64,000 nucleotides of DNA from Vibrio europaeus (GCF_001695575.1 NZ_LUAX01000007.1:186001-250000); one strand, 5' to 3'. Numbered from the stretch's first letter, positions 1 through 9,558 are shown. Program-made: numbers and translations. The notes: generated by a model not told the origin, from the letters alone.

Positions 1-465
1 GTTGAAGAGCAGGACTGCGCATTATGGCGACAAAGCAATATTGATGAAGCTCAATGCATCCTTGCCAAGGCTATCGAAAAAAGGCGACCTGGTCCTTTTC
101 AGATCAAGGCAGCGATTGCAGACTGCCATATGATGAAGCCCGACCCTGATTGGATTCAAATGTCTTTGCTTTATCAATCACTATGGCGCTTCGAGCCTAC
201 TCCAGTTGTCGTCTTGAATTGGGCAGTAGTGCTTGCAGAAACAGAGCGCGCAGAACTTGCACTTAAAAGGTTGGACGAGCTAAAAGAAGACCTTAAGGAT
301 TACCAACCTTGGTACGCAGCACGTGCGCATATTCTCAGAAAAACAGGAAACAAATCAGAAGCTTGTACTTTTTACAAACTGGCCATTGAAATGTCGCCAA
401 GTACGGCAACCCGTGCTTTTTTAGAGATGAAATTAGGAGAATTGACACAGAGCCGCCGCCCTTAA
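1..465 (+). CDS. ECF RNA polymerase sigma factor, C-terminal part (5' end outside window)
   Basis: The reading frame is open from base 1, so this is the tail of a longer gene rather than a short protein starting at the ATG at 130. The visible ~154 residues have the TPR-like helical repeats found behind the sigma-2/sigma-4 domains of the DUF6596 group of ECF sigma factors: ALWRQSNIDEA, then QIKAAIADCH, PVVVLNWAVVLAE, YAARAHILRKTG and FLEMKLGEL, each matching the family pattern. Such proteins usually run about 400 residues, so roughly two thirds is missing to the left. A weak hairpin lies just after the stop. The family call comes from recognised motifs; the regulon is unknown. Confidence 0.8.
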   Translation, partial: VEEQDCALWRQSNIDEAQCILAKAIEKRRPGPFQIKAAIADCHMMKPDPDWIQMSLLYQSLWRFEPTPVVVLNWAVVLAETERAELALKRLDELKEDLKDYQPWYAARAHILRKTGNKSEACTFYKLAIEMSPSTATRAFLEMKLGELTQSRRP

Positions 466-546
466 TATCTAACCCTCTATTGGGTTATCTCATGATAGTG
501 ATACAATCTGCGCATCAGAATTACCGAGAAACCCTATGTTCATCCA

Positions 547-837
547 TCATGTTAATGGTTTTGCTAATATGGCATTGAGTGAGTCTAAGTTGTCAGTATA
601 AGTCGGTGTTTGTTTGGAGTGGTTGTGCATCGGATCAGATCTAGTTGGCACTTTGAGAGAAAAGTGCCATGAGTAAAACTTCAGGTCGAAGATGCCTCTG
701 GGCAGAAACAGTTTAAGCGTATAACTATAAACCACTGCTACCGGATTAGAGAAAGTATCTTGAAAATAATCCCCAAATAAAAAGGTCACTCCCTCTGAAG
801 GATCTTGGCAAGTGCCAATTTTAGCTATATGAACCAT
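547..837 (-). CDS. Hypothetical 96-aa protein, last gene of the nucleoside operon (doubtful)
   Basis: The frame opens 22 bp after the kinase stop, on the same strand, so it could be the last gene of the transport operon. The product is soluble and rich in aromatic residues, with no signal peptide, membrane segment or motif I recognise. The ribosome-binding site before the ATG is poor. It may be a real small protein, a truncated gene or a chance reading frame. Confidence 0.3.
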   Translation of the reverse strand: MVHIAKIGTCQDPSEGVTFLFGDYFQDTFSNPVAVVYSYTLKLFLPRGIFDLKFYSWHFSLKVPTRSDPMHNHSKQTPTYTDNLDSLNAILAKPLT

Positions 838-859
838 ACCTACAACAACTATCTTTTAA

Positions 860-1774
860 TTATCTATTTAATGTAAGAAACTCGGCCACTTTTTCTAGCG
901 TGGGAACGTTGCCTTTTGGACCAACAGAACTAACACTGATTGCAGCGGCAGCACACGCAAACTCAAGTCCTGAAAGCAATGGCATCTTATTGATTTGGGT
1001 ATATAAAAAAGAAGCGTTAAACGTATCGCCTGCACCAGTTGTATCTACTACTGGTACATTAAAACCAAGGTAAGAACCAAACTCGCCATTTACAAAAGCA
1101 ATAACACCATCCTTACCTAATGTGACAACTACACCATCAAGTTGATAGCTCTCAACCATTGACACCAATGCATCTTTAGATGGACCTAGTCCTGTTGCTT
1201 TCTTAAAGCCTTCTTTATTGAAGTAGACTAAATCAGCACCAGTTAAAATTATGTCTAAATCGCCGTCTTCATTGACGATCGTAGGCTCAATATCAACAAC
1301 TACCTTGGTAGCGTTATTTTTTGCTATTTCCGCCAGAACTTTAAACTTTTCTAAATTTCCAGGCATAGTGTAAAGGTATCGACTGTTAGCAACTGCTACT
1401 ACCACTAGTTCTTCATTAAATTCATAGTTACTCGAAGGTACAAATATCAAAGATTTTTCACCAGAGTCATCAAGCATGATAATTGCTGTGCTCTGTTCAT
1501 AGCCTTTCGGTTGAAACACAAACTTCAAATCTACATTGTACTTAACGTATTCATCTAAGACTTTGATGCCATATTTGTCGTCCGCTACTCGCGCTAACGT
1601 TGCTGTTTTTAGACCAAGAGAACCGCAGACGCAAGCACTATTTGCAACAGTTCCTCCAACTTGCTCTGCAATTTTAACACCTAAAACTTTGTCATCTTGC
1701 TTAGGTAAGCGTTCAACTTTCAATGTCATATCAACATTTGCATCGCCTACCGCTAATACATCATATAGTTTCAT
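860..1774 (-). CDS. PfkB-family sugar/nucleoside kinase
   Basis: A 304-residue cytoplasmic kinase of the ribokinase/PfkB family, of normal length, which phosphorylates a sugar or nucleoside hydroxyl using ATP. The N-terminal glycine-rich substrate segment (VGGTVANSACVCGSLG, residues 39-54) and the C-terminal signature DTTGAGDTFNA (244-254, catalytic Asp 250) are both intact. The ATG has a strong GAGGGG ribosome-binding site and lies 9 bp after the SIS gene. Next to an ADP-ribosylglycohydrolase homologue and a BMP-type transporter it probably phosphorylates the sugar freed from an imported N-glycoside. PfkB specificity cannot be read from sequence; ribokinase, fructosamine kinase or nucleoside kinase activity are all possible. 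Confidence 0.88.
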   Translation of the reverse strand: MKLYDVLAVGDANVDMTLKVERLPKQDDKVLGVKIAEQVGGTVANSACVCGSLGLKTATLARVADDKYGIKVLDEYVKYNVDLKFVFQPKGYEQSTAIIMLDDSGEKSLIFVPSSNYEFNEELVVVAVANSRYLYTMPGNLEKFKVLAEIAKNNATKVVVDIEPTIVNEDGDLDIILTGADLVYFNKEGFKKATGLGPSKDALVSMVESYQLDGVVVTLGKDGVIAFVNGEFGSYLGFNVPVVDTTGAGDTFNASFLYTQINKMPLLSGLEFACAAAAISVSSVGPKGNVPTLEKVAEFLTLNR

Positions 1775-1783
1775 GGGTTCCCC

Positions 1784-2836
1784 TCAAATTTGTGCTCGAA
1801 CCAAACCATTCGCAACGGCTTTTTTCGCCATAAGAAAAGCTATCATCTGTGCGATAGACATCAATTCGATACTTGTATGTTCTTTACTGAAAGACACTTC
1901 GGCACGGTAGTTAAAGCTGATGAAATCATTAGAGTCTAAGAAAGTTTCATCAATTTTATATTGATGGATAAGCAATACCTTTGCGCCAGCATTAAGTAAG
2001 TCTTTTATTGTTGAGAGTGTAAGTTCAGTAGCATGTGCATTCTCATCAAAGATAAAGAATAACTTTCCGCGCTGAGGTAAAAACATACGCAAAGAGTGGT
2101 GATACTCTTCAGTTGGCATTGCATTCGCTTCTATCATTGGACCACATGCCAATAAATTAGCCATAGTTTCTGCTATATGCGAACTATACCCAGTACCTAA
2201 GCATGTCCACCTAGTCGCGTGAATCATTACATCAATGAGTTCTTCATTGAAGAAAGCTTCTGTCCTAGAAAGAACCCTTTTGATAATTTTCGGCGTATCC
2301 ACTAACTCCAATACAAACTCTTTTGCAAGGCCATTTGTGTTATCTAGAAACGAAATTAGATTTAATAATGCAATGAAAGAGCAGACCGTACTTTGGGTAG
2401 GCATACCTTGCTTACTAGCTAACGTTGATATAATGTGTTCTGGACGGATAGGGCGAGACCATTTCGCCGCATCGTTTACTAATGCGATCGTTTTAAACCC
2501 GTTAATAACCGCTTTTTCAAGGGCAACAATAACTTGTGAATATCTTCCACTGGACGTGATAGCAATAACAAGAGTGTCAGAACCCCCTACTTGGTACTCT
2601 TCATATACAGCAAAGTCATAAGACTGTACAGCTTCTACGGTGATCCCACTATACAAGTTCGCAGAAACTTGAGCCATTTTAGCTACAATATATGACTCGC
2701 CACTTCCGATGAGTATTATTTTCTTTATACCCTCTAGCTCAAAACCAAGTGTGCGTATTTGCGTTAGATTCGAAACAGTATCTCGAATAGCGGCAGGTAT
2801 ACCATCAATTTCATTTTTTGTAGCAGAAAGAGGCAT
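1784..2836 (-). CDS. Two-domain SIS sugar-phosphate isomerase/deglycase-like protein
   Basis: About 350 residues with tandem SIS (sugar isomerase) domains. The first has the phosphosugar loop IILIGSGESYIVAK and ITSSGRYSQ; the second has CLGTGYSSHIAETMANL and HSLRMFLPQRG. This layout is shared by AgaS, FrlB-type deglycases and the isomerase half of GlmS, all acting on C6-phosphorylated sugars or amino sugars. I place the start at 2836, where AGAGG precedes the ATG; the longer frame to 2890 would run into the upstream gene and has no site. It lies between the glycohydrolase and kinase genes, so it may act on the kinase product, like the FrlD/FrlB pair. Substrate unknown. Confidence 0.85.
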   Translation of the reverse strand: MPLSATKNEIDGIPAAIRDTVSNLTQIRTLGFELEGIKKIILIGSGESYIVAKMAQVSANLYSGITVEAVQSYDFAVYEEYQVGGSDTLVIAITSSGRYSQVIVALEKAVINGFKTIALVNDAAKWSRPIRPEHIISTLASKQGMPTQSTVCSFIALLNLISFLDNTNGLAKEFVLELVDTPKIIKRVLSRTEAFFNEELIDVMIHATRWTCLGTGYSSHIAETMANLLACGPMIEANAMPTEEYHHSLRMFLPQRGKLFFIFDENAHATELTLSTIKDLLNAGAKVLLIHQYKIDETFLDSNDFISFNYRAEVSFSKEHTSIELMSIAQMIAFLMAKKAVANGLVRAQI

Positions 2837-2873
2837 AATTACCTCTTTCTCATTTAACCATAAATCTTTCACT

Positions 2874-3935
2874 CTATGCTCCGACCACAATGTCCGTTAA
2901 GCCAGAAGCAATACTTTCGATATCAAAATCTTTGTTATTTACTTCAAGCCATTCCTGATACATATCCATAGGCAGAGCGTCAAAACCATGTAATGCACCT
3001 GCAATTGAACCCACCATAGTCGCGATACTATCTGTATCATTACCAACGTTAGCAGACGCAATAATACCTTTCATTACATCACCATTAGTAAAGGCGAAAA
3101 TGCCAATAGCACAAGGAATGGATTCATGAGCAGTCACAGAGTTACCAACATAACCCTCAATTTTTCTTAAAAATTCCACTATGTCTGTACATTGTCTTGC
3201 TATATCAATAGCTAGCTGAATCTTCATTTCAATACTTGGACCGGCTACTACACGTGCATGTTTCTTAGCTAATTCTTCACCAATACGAGCACCTTTCAGT
3301 GATGCATCCAAAATTGATACAACAGTAGGGTTTTCAGTCATAGCTTCTGATACCGCAGCTGTAATCGCACATGCCGATGCAATTGCAATATTTGTATCAT
3401 GTGAAGGAAGACAGGTCTTAAGCGCTAATTCACAAGCGGCTTCGATATTACCAGGGAAAACTAAGCCAGCAGGCGCAACTCTCATACCAGCGCCGTTAGT
3501 CACACCGACTTGTGGCGCTTGACGTTCTGAAGTACCAATTCGACCAATCATATTAGTTGGAGTGCCTTCTTTTAATGCCTTAACGATAAGTTCGGTCGTC
3601 GGACCTTTATAGTTAGCATAAGGTTGCATGTCAGCCCAGCGCAGTAAGCAATCTACCCAATTTTTATTAGTGAAGTTATCTCTACCTGCTTTAATGATAC
3701 CCTCCGCTAAAACATACATTTGGCTAGCATCATCAGTAATGAGTCCTTTAACACCATTTAAATCACCAGCAAATGTATCTTTTGGTGGCTCCACGAATTT
3801 CTCTAGCAATCCATCATATTTAGTTAAGATTTCATCAATTGAATATAGCTCAGTTGGCGCACCCAAAGCGTCACCCATGCCCGCAGCAGCTAATGAACCT
3901 TTAATTTTATTAAAAATAATCTTCTCGTTAGACAT
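2874..3935 (-). CDS. ADP-ribosylglycohydrolase (DraG/ARH) family protein
   Basis: A 353-residue all-helical hydrolase of the ADP-ribosylglycohydrolase family, which uses two divalent metals to cleave N-glycosidic bonds to ribose. Metal-site motifs are visible: GMGDALGAPTE (residues 19-29), the DD pair in ITDDASQM (68-69) and the C-terminal GNDTDSIATMVGSIAGALHG (298-317). The ATG at 3935 shares one base with the permease stop (TGATG) and has an AAGGA site, so the two are translationally coupled. E. coli yegU, beside the PfkB gene yegV, a nucleoside transporter and a GntR regulator, is the closest arrangement I know. A small imported N-riboside is a likelier substrate here than a modified protein. 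Confidence 0.88.
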   Translation of the reverse strand: MSNEKIIFNKIKGSLAAAGMGDALGAPTELYSIDEILTKYDGLLEKFVEPPKDTFAGDLNGVKGLITDDASQMYVLAEGIIKAGRDNFTNKNWVDCLLRWADMQPYANYKGPTTELIVKALKEGTPTNMIGRIGTSERQAPQVGVTNGAGMRVAPAGLVFPGNIEAACELALKTCLPSHDTNIAIASACAITAAVSEAMTENPTVVSILDASLKGARIGEELAKKHARVVAGPSIEMKIQLAIDIARQCTDIVEFLRKIEGYVGNSVTAHESIPCAIGIFAFTNGDVMKGIIASANVGNDTDSIATMVGSIAGALHGFDALPMDMYQEWLEVNNKDFDIESIASGLTDIVVGA

Positions 3936-4930
3936 CAAACTGTTCCTTCTAAATTATGGATTTTTTGTGCAAGTTTTTGTTGTTTTCTTTTGTTATGAAG
4001 ACTGTGGATAATTAAGGCGCTAATCGTAACAATCGCAGGGATCATCGCGACAATTTCACTCGGAATTTCAAATAGAGCGAGTCGAGGTTCTAATGCTGCG
4101 CTCGCACCAAACAGTAGTGCAGCTAACATAGCGCCTATCGGATGTTTAGCGCCTAAATAGATAGCTGCAAGAGCGATAAACCCACGACCATTGGTCATAT
4201 TGGCTTGGAAGAACGATAAGTAACCCATGCTAAGATAAATGCCACCAAGTCCAGCGAACAAACCGCTTAATAGAATGGACTTATATTTTACTCGTTTTAC
4301 ATCAATACCCACTGAACGAGCAGCTTCTTCATTCTCACCCACTGCACGTAAGTTTTTACCTAAGCGGGTTTTATATAAAAGAATGTTCACACCAATTACG
4401 CTAGCAAATGCCAAATAAGTAATTACGTTATAGCCTTCACCTGTATCAGAATTCAGTAAATCACCTAATAGTGGGATATGGTTAATTACCGGGATCTCCA
4501 ATAACGGAAGTACTGGACTGATTAATGTGCTTGTAGAACCTTTATCCCCAGTTAAAATAAACATAAGGAATACAGTAACACCACCTGCCAAAACATTAAT
4601 ACCAATACCAGATAGGATTAAGTTACCTCCCAACTCAAGGTGAAAGAATGCTAATACCCAAGCTAAAACTATTGACGAAAGCAAACCACAAAGCATACCA
4701 AACCAAGGAGCAAACCATGTAAGTTCTGGAAACCACACCATGAAGTATGCACCAAACAAAACCCCGAAAAACGCAGCGATAAGCATCAGTCCTTCTAAGG
4801 CAATGTTAATTACGCCACAAAGTTCAGTGATTAACCCGCCCATGGTAGCTAAAATAAGTGGTGTTGCTGCTCTTAATGTTGCAGCTAAAAATGCAAACGA
4901 GAATATGGTTTCAAATGCTAATTCAAACAT
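3935..4930 (-). CDS. ABC transporter permease, nucleoside-type (BMP system), second subunit
   Basis: An inner-membrane permease of about 331 residues with eight or more hydrophobic segments, of the branched-chain/ribose/BMP permease family. The cytoplasmic-loop motif RAVGENEEAARSVGIDVKRVK, in part, is the typical coupling stretch for the ATPase. The start at 4930 is chosen because AAAGGGG lies correctly before it; the extra seven residues in the longer frame overlap the preceding gene. It forms a heterodimer with the product of the next gene upstream. Motifs resemble the YufQ/NupQ class of nucleoside permeases. Confidence 0.88.
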   Translation of the reverse strand: MFELAFETIFSFAFLAATLRAATPLILATMGGLITELCGVINIALEGLMLIAAFFGVLFGAYFMVWFPELTWFAPWFGMLCGLLSSIVLAWVLAFFHLELGGNLILSGIGINVLAGGVTVFLMFILTGDKGSTSTLISPVLPLLEIPVINHIPLLGDLLNSDTGEGYNVITYLAFASVIGVNILLYKTRLGKNLRAVGENEEAARSVGIDVKRVKYKSILLSGLFAGLGGIYLSMGYLSFFQANMTNGRGFIALAAIYLGAKHPIGAMLAALLFGASAALEPRLALFEIPSEIVAMIPAIVTISALIIHSLHNKRKQQKLAQKIHNLEGTV

Positions 4931-4931
4931 A

Positions 4932-6065
4932 TTAAACCCCTTTATTTTCAAATTGAGTAATTACTTTCACTTTATTACTCTTAATTTTATTTAATAGACG
5001 AATTGCAAACGGCTTAATATGTTCAACCATGACAAAAAGAATAATTAATGCCTGAATAATCAAAACAATTTCACGTGGCACGTCCGTACTTCGCTCCATG
5101 ATTTGAGAGCCAACACGTAGATAGCTATAAAGCAGTGCGCAAAGTGGAATAAGACGAGGGTCATTGCGAGCAAGTAAAGCCACAACAATACCTTCAAAAC
5201 CAATGCCAGGAGCAAGGTACAAGTTCAATCGACTAGTAACACCCAATGCCATGTGAGCGCCAGCTAATCCAGCAAATACCCCACTAACAGCAAACGTAAG
5301 CATGACGATACGCTTAGTGGCAATACCACCATATTTAGCAAAACGCTCATTAATACCGATGATGTTTAGCTGGTATCCAAACTTAGAGCGATATACAAGC
5401 AAAATCACAAATGCTACAGCAGCAACCATGATATAAAACATCGACGTTAGGCGAGTACCATCCAAGATATAAGATAATCTGGCAGCTTCTGGTATAGTCT
5501 GAGAGGCAATATAACCTGCACTTGGGTCGTTCATGTAATACACGAGGACATATCTATATAGCTGCACAGCGATGGCATTTAACATCAACGTACTTACGAT
5601 TTCGTTAGCATTCAAATACGCTTTTAGGTATCCGGGGATCAGTCCCCAAAAGAAACCAACTGTTGCTGCTGCAACTAAAGCTAATGGAATAACAAAAAAA
5701 CTTGGACCATCAATATAAATAGCGACACAAGCCGATACCAAGGCACCAAGGAATAATTGGCCTTCCGCCCCCATACTGAACTGCTGTGCTCTAAAAGCTA
5801 AGCAAACTGAAAGCCCAAGTAGTGTTAATGTCGTGAAGTCAATCAGCCAAGACCCCGTACGACTCATTCCTCTTAAGTGCAACGTACCATCAGTAATTGA
5901 AATTTTAGGGAAAGGACCAGTCAATAAAACTTTGAACGCCCCGAAGGCATCTTCGCTAATAAATAGAGTAATAATAAAACCGATTAATATTGCTGCGAAT
6001 ACTACGGTAAATATTCTGGATAGCTCTCTAATCGCTTTATTTTCAAATAAATACTTAATTTTCAT
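4932..6065 (-). CDS. ABC transporter permease, nucleoside-type (BMP system), first subunit
   Basis: A 377-residue permease of the same family as its neighbour, resembling YufP/NupP: an N-terminal membrane anchor, a periplasmic loop (residues ~35-70), then about eight membrane segments with the coupling-loop motif NIIGINERFAKYGGIATKR. It has an AAGGA site and overlaps the ATPase stop by 11 bp. Together with the second permease, the tandem ATPase and the BMP protein it makes a complete importer for nucleosides or similar N-glycosides. Confidence 0.88.
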   Translation of the reverse strand: MKIKYLFENKAIRELSRIFTVVFAAILIGFIITLFISEDAFGAFKVLLTGPFPKISITDGTLHLRGMSRTGSWLIDFTTLTLLGLSVCLAFRAQQFSMGAEGQLFLGALVSACVAIYIDGPSFFVIPLALVAAATVGFFWGLIPGYLKAYLNANEIVSTLMLNAIAVQLYRYVLVYYMNDPSAGYIASQTIPEAARLSYILDGTRLTSMFYIMVAAVAFVILLVYRSKFGYQLNIIGINERFAKYGGIATKRIVMLTFAVSGVFAGLAGAHMALGVTSRLNLYLAPGIGFEGIVVALLARNDPRLIPLCALLYSYLRVGSQIMERSTDVPREIVLIIQALIILFVMVEHIKPFAIRLLNKIKSNKVKVITQFENKGV

Positions 6066-7587
6066 TAGATGTATCCTTTTTTAAACCAAGCATATAAAGA
6101 CCTAAATCTTTTTCATCTATATTTTTATTATCTAGAACAGCCACAATTTCACCTTTGTAAACAACAGCTATTCGGTCTGAAATAGAGAGTATTTCATCAA
6201 GGTCGGCAGAGAACAAAAGAACTGCTTTTTTTTCTGATCTTAGTTTCAACAATTCAGTTCGAATTAATTCCGAGGCACCAATATCTACGCCACGTGTTGG
6301 CTGAGCAGCAATGAGTACTTTTGGATCAGAAGATATTTCACGTGCAATAACAACTTTCTGCATGTTACCGCCTGAAAGAGAGCCTATTGCTGTTTCTTGA
6401 CTGTGGCATCTGATATCAAATCTTTTTATTAATTCATCTATGTGAGTTTTGGCAAATTTCATGTTAATTAAACCCAATTTGCCAAATACTCTGTGATGAA
6501 ATCTATCAATGATAATGTTGTCTCGGATAGAAGCGTCACCCGCAGTGCCATCACCTTTGCGGTCTTCTGAAACATGTGCGATACCTAAGTCTCGAACTTG
6601 TCTTGGTGTAAGTCCTAAAACTTCTTGGTTATAAAACTTGATAGAACCTGCGTTTGCTCGGCTTAAGCCTGCAATGGTTTGAGCTAGTTCAGTTTGACCA
6701 TTACCCTCAACACCTGCGATACCTAAAATCTCGCCCTCATAAAGGTCTAAATTTAAGCCTTTTAGTTTTGGGATACCTGCGGAATCTGTATAATTTAGCT
6801 TTTTAATTCCAAGAGCTTTAGCACCTCGTTTAACAGCAGGCTTATCATATTGCGTTATGATCTCTCGACCGACCATTTTAGCCGCGATTTGTTCTTCGTT
6901 AACGTCTTTCGTGTCAAAGCCACCAGTAACTCGTCCATGTTGGATAACTGTAATTCTGTCAGACGCGAAGGTCACTTCTTTAAGTTTATGAGTGATAAAG
7001 ATAATCGACTTTCCTTGCTCTCTAGTAAGCTGCTTTAACGAAGCAAACAGTTCTTCACTCTCTTGAGGTGTAAGTACAGCAGTGGGCTCATCGAGGATAA
7101 GTAAGTCAGCACCGCGATAGAGTGCTTTTAATATTTCAACACGCTGTCTCATCCCTACAGGGATAGATTCAACAGTAGCTTCAGCGTCAACTTGAAACTT
7201 ATATTTTTCAGAAAGACGCTTGGTTACTTCAATAGCAGCTTCTTTATCTAGTAAGTTACCATTTAAAATATCGTTACCTAGCGTAATATTTTCAGCAACA
7301 GTGAATGATGGAATAAGCATGAATTCTTGGTGAACCATTCCAATACCAAATTCAATTGCTTCTTTAGGGCCATTTAAATCTAGTTTATTGCCTCTGTAGT
7401 ATATATTACCGCTACTTGGCCTAATCATGCCATACAGCATTTTCATTAGTGTGCTTTTGCCAGCGCCGTTTTCTCCACAGATAGCATGCATTTCACCCTG
7501 TGCTACAGTAAAACTAATATCTGAGTTCGCAACTACACCGTTTTCATACGTTTTTGATATATTATCTACTATTAAAAAATCATTCAT
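6055..7587 (-). CDS. ABC transporter ATPase with two nucleotide-binding domains (nucleoside importer)
   Basis: A 510-residue protein with two fused ATP-binding domains, the usual form for ribose/nucleoside importers. The first domain has Walker A CGENGAGKST (residues 37-46) and Walker B LLILDEPTAVL; the second has the degenerate P-loop GVEGNGQTEL, the signature LSGGNMQKVVIAREIS and the family ending DLDEILSISDRIAVVY. Only one site is expected to be fully catalytic, as in the RbsA/NupO class. I use the ATG at 7587 because the extra residues in the longer frame are encoded in the upstream hairpin. It is separated from the binding-protein gene by a strong intercistronic stem-loop. Confidence 0.92.
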   Translation of the reverse strand: MNDFLIVDNISKTYENGVVANSDISFTVAQGEMHAICGENGAGKSTLMKMLYGMIRPSSGNIYYRGNKLDLNGPKEAIEFGIGMVHQEFMLIPSFTVAENITLGNDILNGNLLDKEAAIEVTKRLSEKYKFQVDAEATVESIPVGMRQRVEILKALYRGADLLILDEPTAVLTPQESEELFASLKQLTREQGKSIIFITHKLKEVTFASDRITVIQHGRVTGGFDTKDVNEEQIAAKMVGREIITQYDKPAVKRGAKALGIKKLNYTDSAGIPKLKGLNLDLYEGEILGIAGVEGNGQTELAQTIAGLSRANAGSIKFYNQEVLGLTPRQVRDLGIAHVSEDRKGDGTAGDASIRDNIIIDRFHHRVFGKLGLINMKFAKTHIDELIKRFDIRCHSQETAIGSLSGGNMQKVVIAREISSDPKVLIAAQPTRGVDIGASELIRTELLKLRSEKKAVLLFSADLDEILSISDRIAVVYKGEIVAVLDNKNIDEKDLGLYMLGLKKDTSNEN

Positions 7588-7600
7588 AAGACGCACCGAT

Positions 7601-7628
7601 CTAATAGCCACAGTGGTGTGGCTATTAG
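7601..7628 (-). promoter_or_regulatory. Intercistronic stem-loop between binding-protein and ATPase genes
   Basis: A perfect 12-bp inverted repeat, CTAATAGCCACA and its complement, separated by 4 nt, lies between the BMP gene stop (7656) and the ATPase start (7587). No T-run follows on the minus strand, so it is not a classical terminator. Stems at this place usually protect the upstream mRNA and lower downstream expression, giving more binding protein than ATPase. Confidence 0.6.
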
Positions 7629-7655
7629 GTTATATTATTAATATTTATTTAAATT

Positions 7656-8714
7656 TTAGTGTTTAAATGCAGAATTAATTTTTATTTTTCCGTTGATAAT
7701 ATCATTTTCTATTGCATCAATTTTAACTTGAATATATTTTGGCGTTACTTGTTTATAAACCTTATTTTTGGCTATGCCAACAGCACCTTCTTTAACACCA
7801 ACATATTCCGCGATACCATATTGAAGTTGCCCCTCGTATGCTTTACTTAGCGCTAACGACAAGCCTGCATCAACATTTTTCAGGACTGAAGTCAAAATCA
7901 GACTGGCTTGTTTAGGGTTTGACTCTTGTAGTAACTGAGACTGGTCTGCATCAACACCAATGGCGTATTTATTGCTTTCTGCCGCAGCTTCAAAAACACC
8001 TTGCCCTGTACCACCAGCAACAGAGAAAACAATATCAGCACCTTGACCATATAATGCTTTAGCAATTTCTTTTCCTTTAGCAGGGTCTGTCCAACTGTTT
8101 GCGTATTGCACCAAAATTTTCGTATCTGGTTCGATCTCTTTTGCACCTTGTTCAAAACCGACGACAAAATCTTTAATTACAGGAACTTCTTGCCCTCCAA
8201 CGATGCCCACAACTTTAGATTTATTATTCATCAGACTTACATTAGACTTCGTCATTTCTGCAGCATAAGCACCAGCTATATATGACGCTTCATTTTGTTT
8301 AAACAATAATGAATATACATTGTCACAATTGTTAGAACATTCATCGTAGTTAACAGTCGCATCCACTAGAACAAATTTTTTTTCTGGATATTCTTGTGCG
8401 AGCTCTTGAACAATAGCAGCCATTGGGTAGGTTACCGCGATATAAACGTCATAATCTTCAAACTCAACAATGTCACGGAAGGAGCTTTCCCATTGTGTGC
8501 TGTCTAAACCGGCTTCAACAGTTTTCGTTTTGACACCAAGACTTTTTTTCACAATATCCATACCACGTTGGGCTGAATCCATGAAAGACTTGTCCCCTAG
8601 CGTTCCATGTACAAAGTAAACGGCACTAAAATCCTTAGCCATAGCACCAGATGAAATACACCACGCCAGTGCGGCACCACCTATTAGCTTTGTGTAAGCG
8701 TTGAGTTTGAACAT
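7656..8714 (-). CDS. BMP-family (basic membrane protein) nucleoside-binding protein
   Basis: About 352 residues with an N-terminal signal sequence ending near SSGAMA-KD and no lipobox cysteine, so it is predicted periplasmic rather than a lipoprotein. The body is a PBP1-BMP fold: AVYFVHGTLGDKSFMDSAQRG near the N-terminus, GIVGGQEVPVIKDFVVGFEQG in the middle and VFSVAGGTGQGVFEAA later, in part as listed; these are typical of BMP proteins binding purine nucleosides. The start at 8714 has GGAG upstream; the longer frame to 8729 does not. It is the substrate receptor of the ABC importer. Confidence 0.9.
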   Translation of the reverse strand: MFKLNAYTKLIGGAALAWCISSGAMAKDFSAVYFVHGTLGDKSFMDSAQRGMDIVKKSLGVKTKTVEAGLDSTQWESSFRDIVEFEDYDVYIAVTYPMAAIVQELAQEYPEKKFVLVDATVNYDECSNNCDNVYSLLFKQNEASYIAGAYAAEMTKSNVSLMNNKSKVVGIVGGQEVPVIKDFVVGFEQGAKEIEPDTKILVQYANSWTDPAKGKEIAKALYGQGADIVFSVAGGTGQGVFEAAAESNKYAIGVDADQSQLLQESNPKQASLILTSVLKNVDAGLSLALSKAYEGQLQYGIAEYVGVKEGAVGIAKNKVYKQVTPKYIQVKIDAIENDIINGKIKINSAFKH

Positions 8715-8742
8715 AATAATATTCTCCATTCAGAAGTTTTTG

Positions 8743-9486
8743 TTACGATTGGAATGAACTTCGGTTTATTCTAATTTTGTAGTTATACCTACTTGAAGGA
8801 TAAACCATTTCAACATATTCCATCGGTTTGTATTTCGACGAAAATGTTATCCGACAACAAGTTATCAATGCTTCGTTCGCGGGTATTTCTAATAAACTGC
8901 ATTCAGTTGGTGATGGTAAGCGAGCACTAATTGATTCCACGGCTTCAACCGGTTTTAAATTCCATTTAGATTTAGTTAATCGATATAGGCTTTTGGAATC
9001 TAACAGTTCCTCTTGAGTTAAAGCTTTCATCTCTCCTAAAGGCAAAAATGCAGTATGGATACCGATTGGAGTAGTACCTGATAAGCGCAATCGCTTAATT
9101 TTTTGCACTTTTGAACAGCCAACCTGTAGACCCAATTTTTCTCTTAAGAAGTCCGTCGGGCTTACCACAGCCATTTCCAAAATTTGTTGATTTGGAATCT
9201 CTCCTTTCGAAGATATGTCATCACTGAAGCTATGCAGCGAATATAAGTGCTCTCTTGTCATTCGTGGCATCACAAAGGTGCCACTCCCATGTTCACTTCT
9301 TAAATAACCTTCCTCCGTCATCAGTAAAATTGCTTTACGCACGGTAGAACGGCTAACGTCAAAGCTTTCGCTTATATCACGCTCAGTAGGAATACCGCTT
9401 CCTTCGACCCACTCTTCTTCATCTATCTTACGTTTGAGCGTTTGGGCTAATAAAACATACTTCGCTACTTTTCCACTTTCTGACAT
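8743..9486 (-). CDS. GntR/HutC-family transcriptional regulator
   Basis: About 247 residues: an N-terminal winged helix (ERDISESFDVSRSTVRKAIL, followed by LRSEHGSGTFV) and a C-terminal UTRA ligand-binding domain (from about residue 85). I choose the ATG at 9486 because GGAGGAG lies 8 bp upstream; the ATG at 9504 has no site. It is first in the minus-strand operon, so it is probably autoregulated through the palindrome at 9559. Family knowledge suggests a repressor released by a sugar phosphate or pathway intermediate. E. coli yegW, which accompanies yegTUV, belongs to the same family. Confidence 0.92.
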   Translation of the reverse strand: MSESGKVAKYVLLAQTLKRKIDEEEWVEGSGIPTERDISESFDVSRSTVRKAILLMTEEGYLRSEHGSGTFVMPRMTREHLYSLHSFSDDISSKGEIPNQQILEMAVVSPTDFLREKLGLQVGCSKVQKIKRLRLSGTTPIGIHTAFLPLGEMKALTQEELLDSKSLYRLTKSKWNLKPVEAVESISARLPSPTECSLLEIPANEALITCCRITFSSKYKPMEYVEMVYPSSRYNYKIRINRSSFQS

Positions 9487-9558
9487 GTCTTTGGTCTCCT
9501 CCATAAATTAGGAGCATATTGTAACTAAGGTAAGTTGATAAAACCAAAGTACAACAAA

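Noticed and set aside
1536..1910. 124-aa plus-strand frame over the kinase and SIS genes
   Set aside because: Shadow of two well-supported genes; product has no family resemblance.
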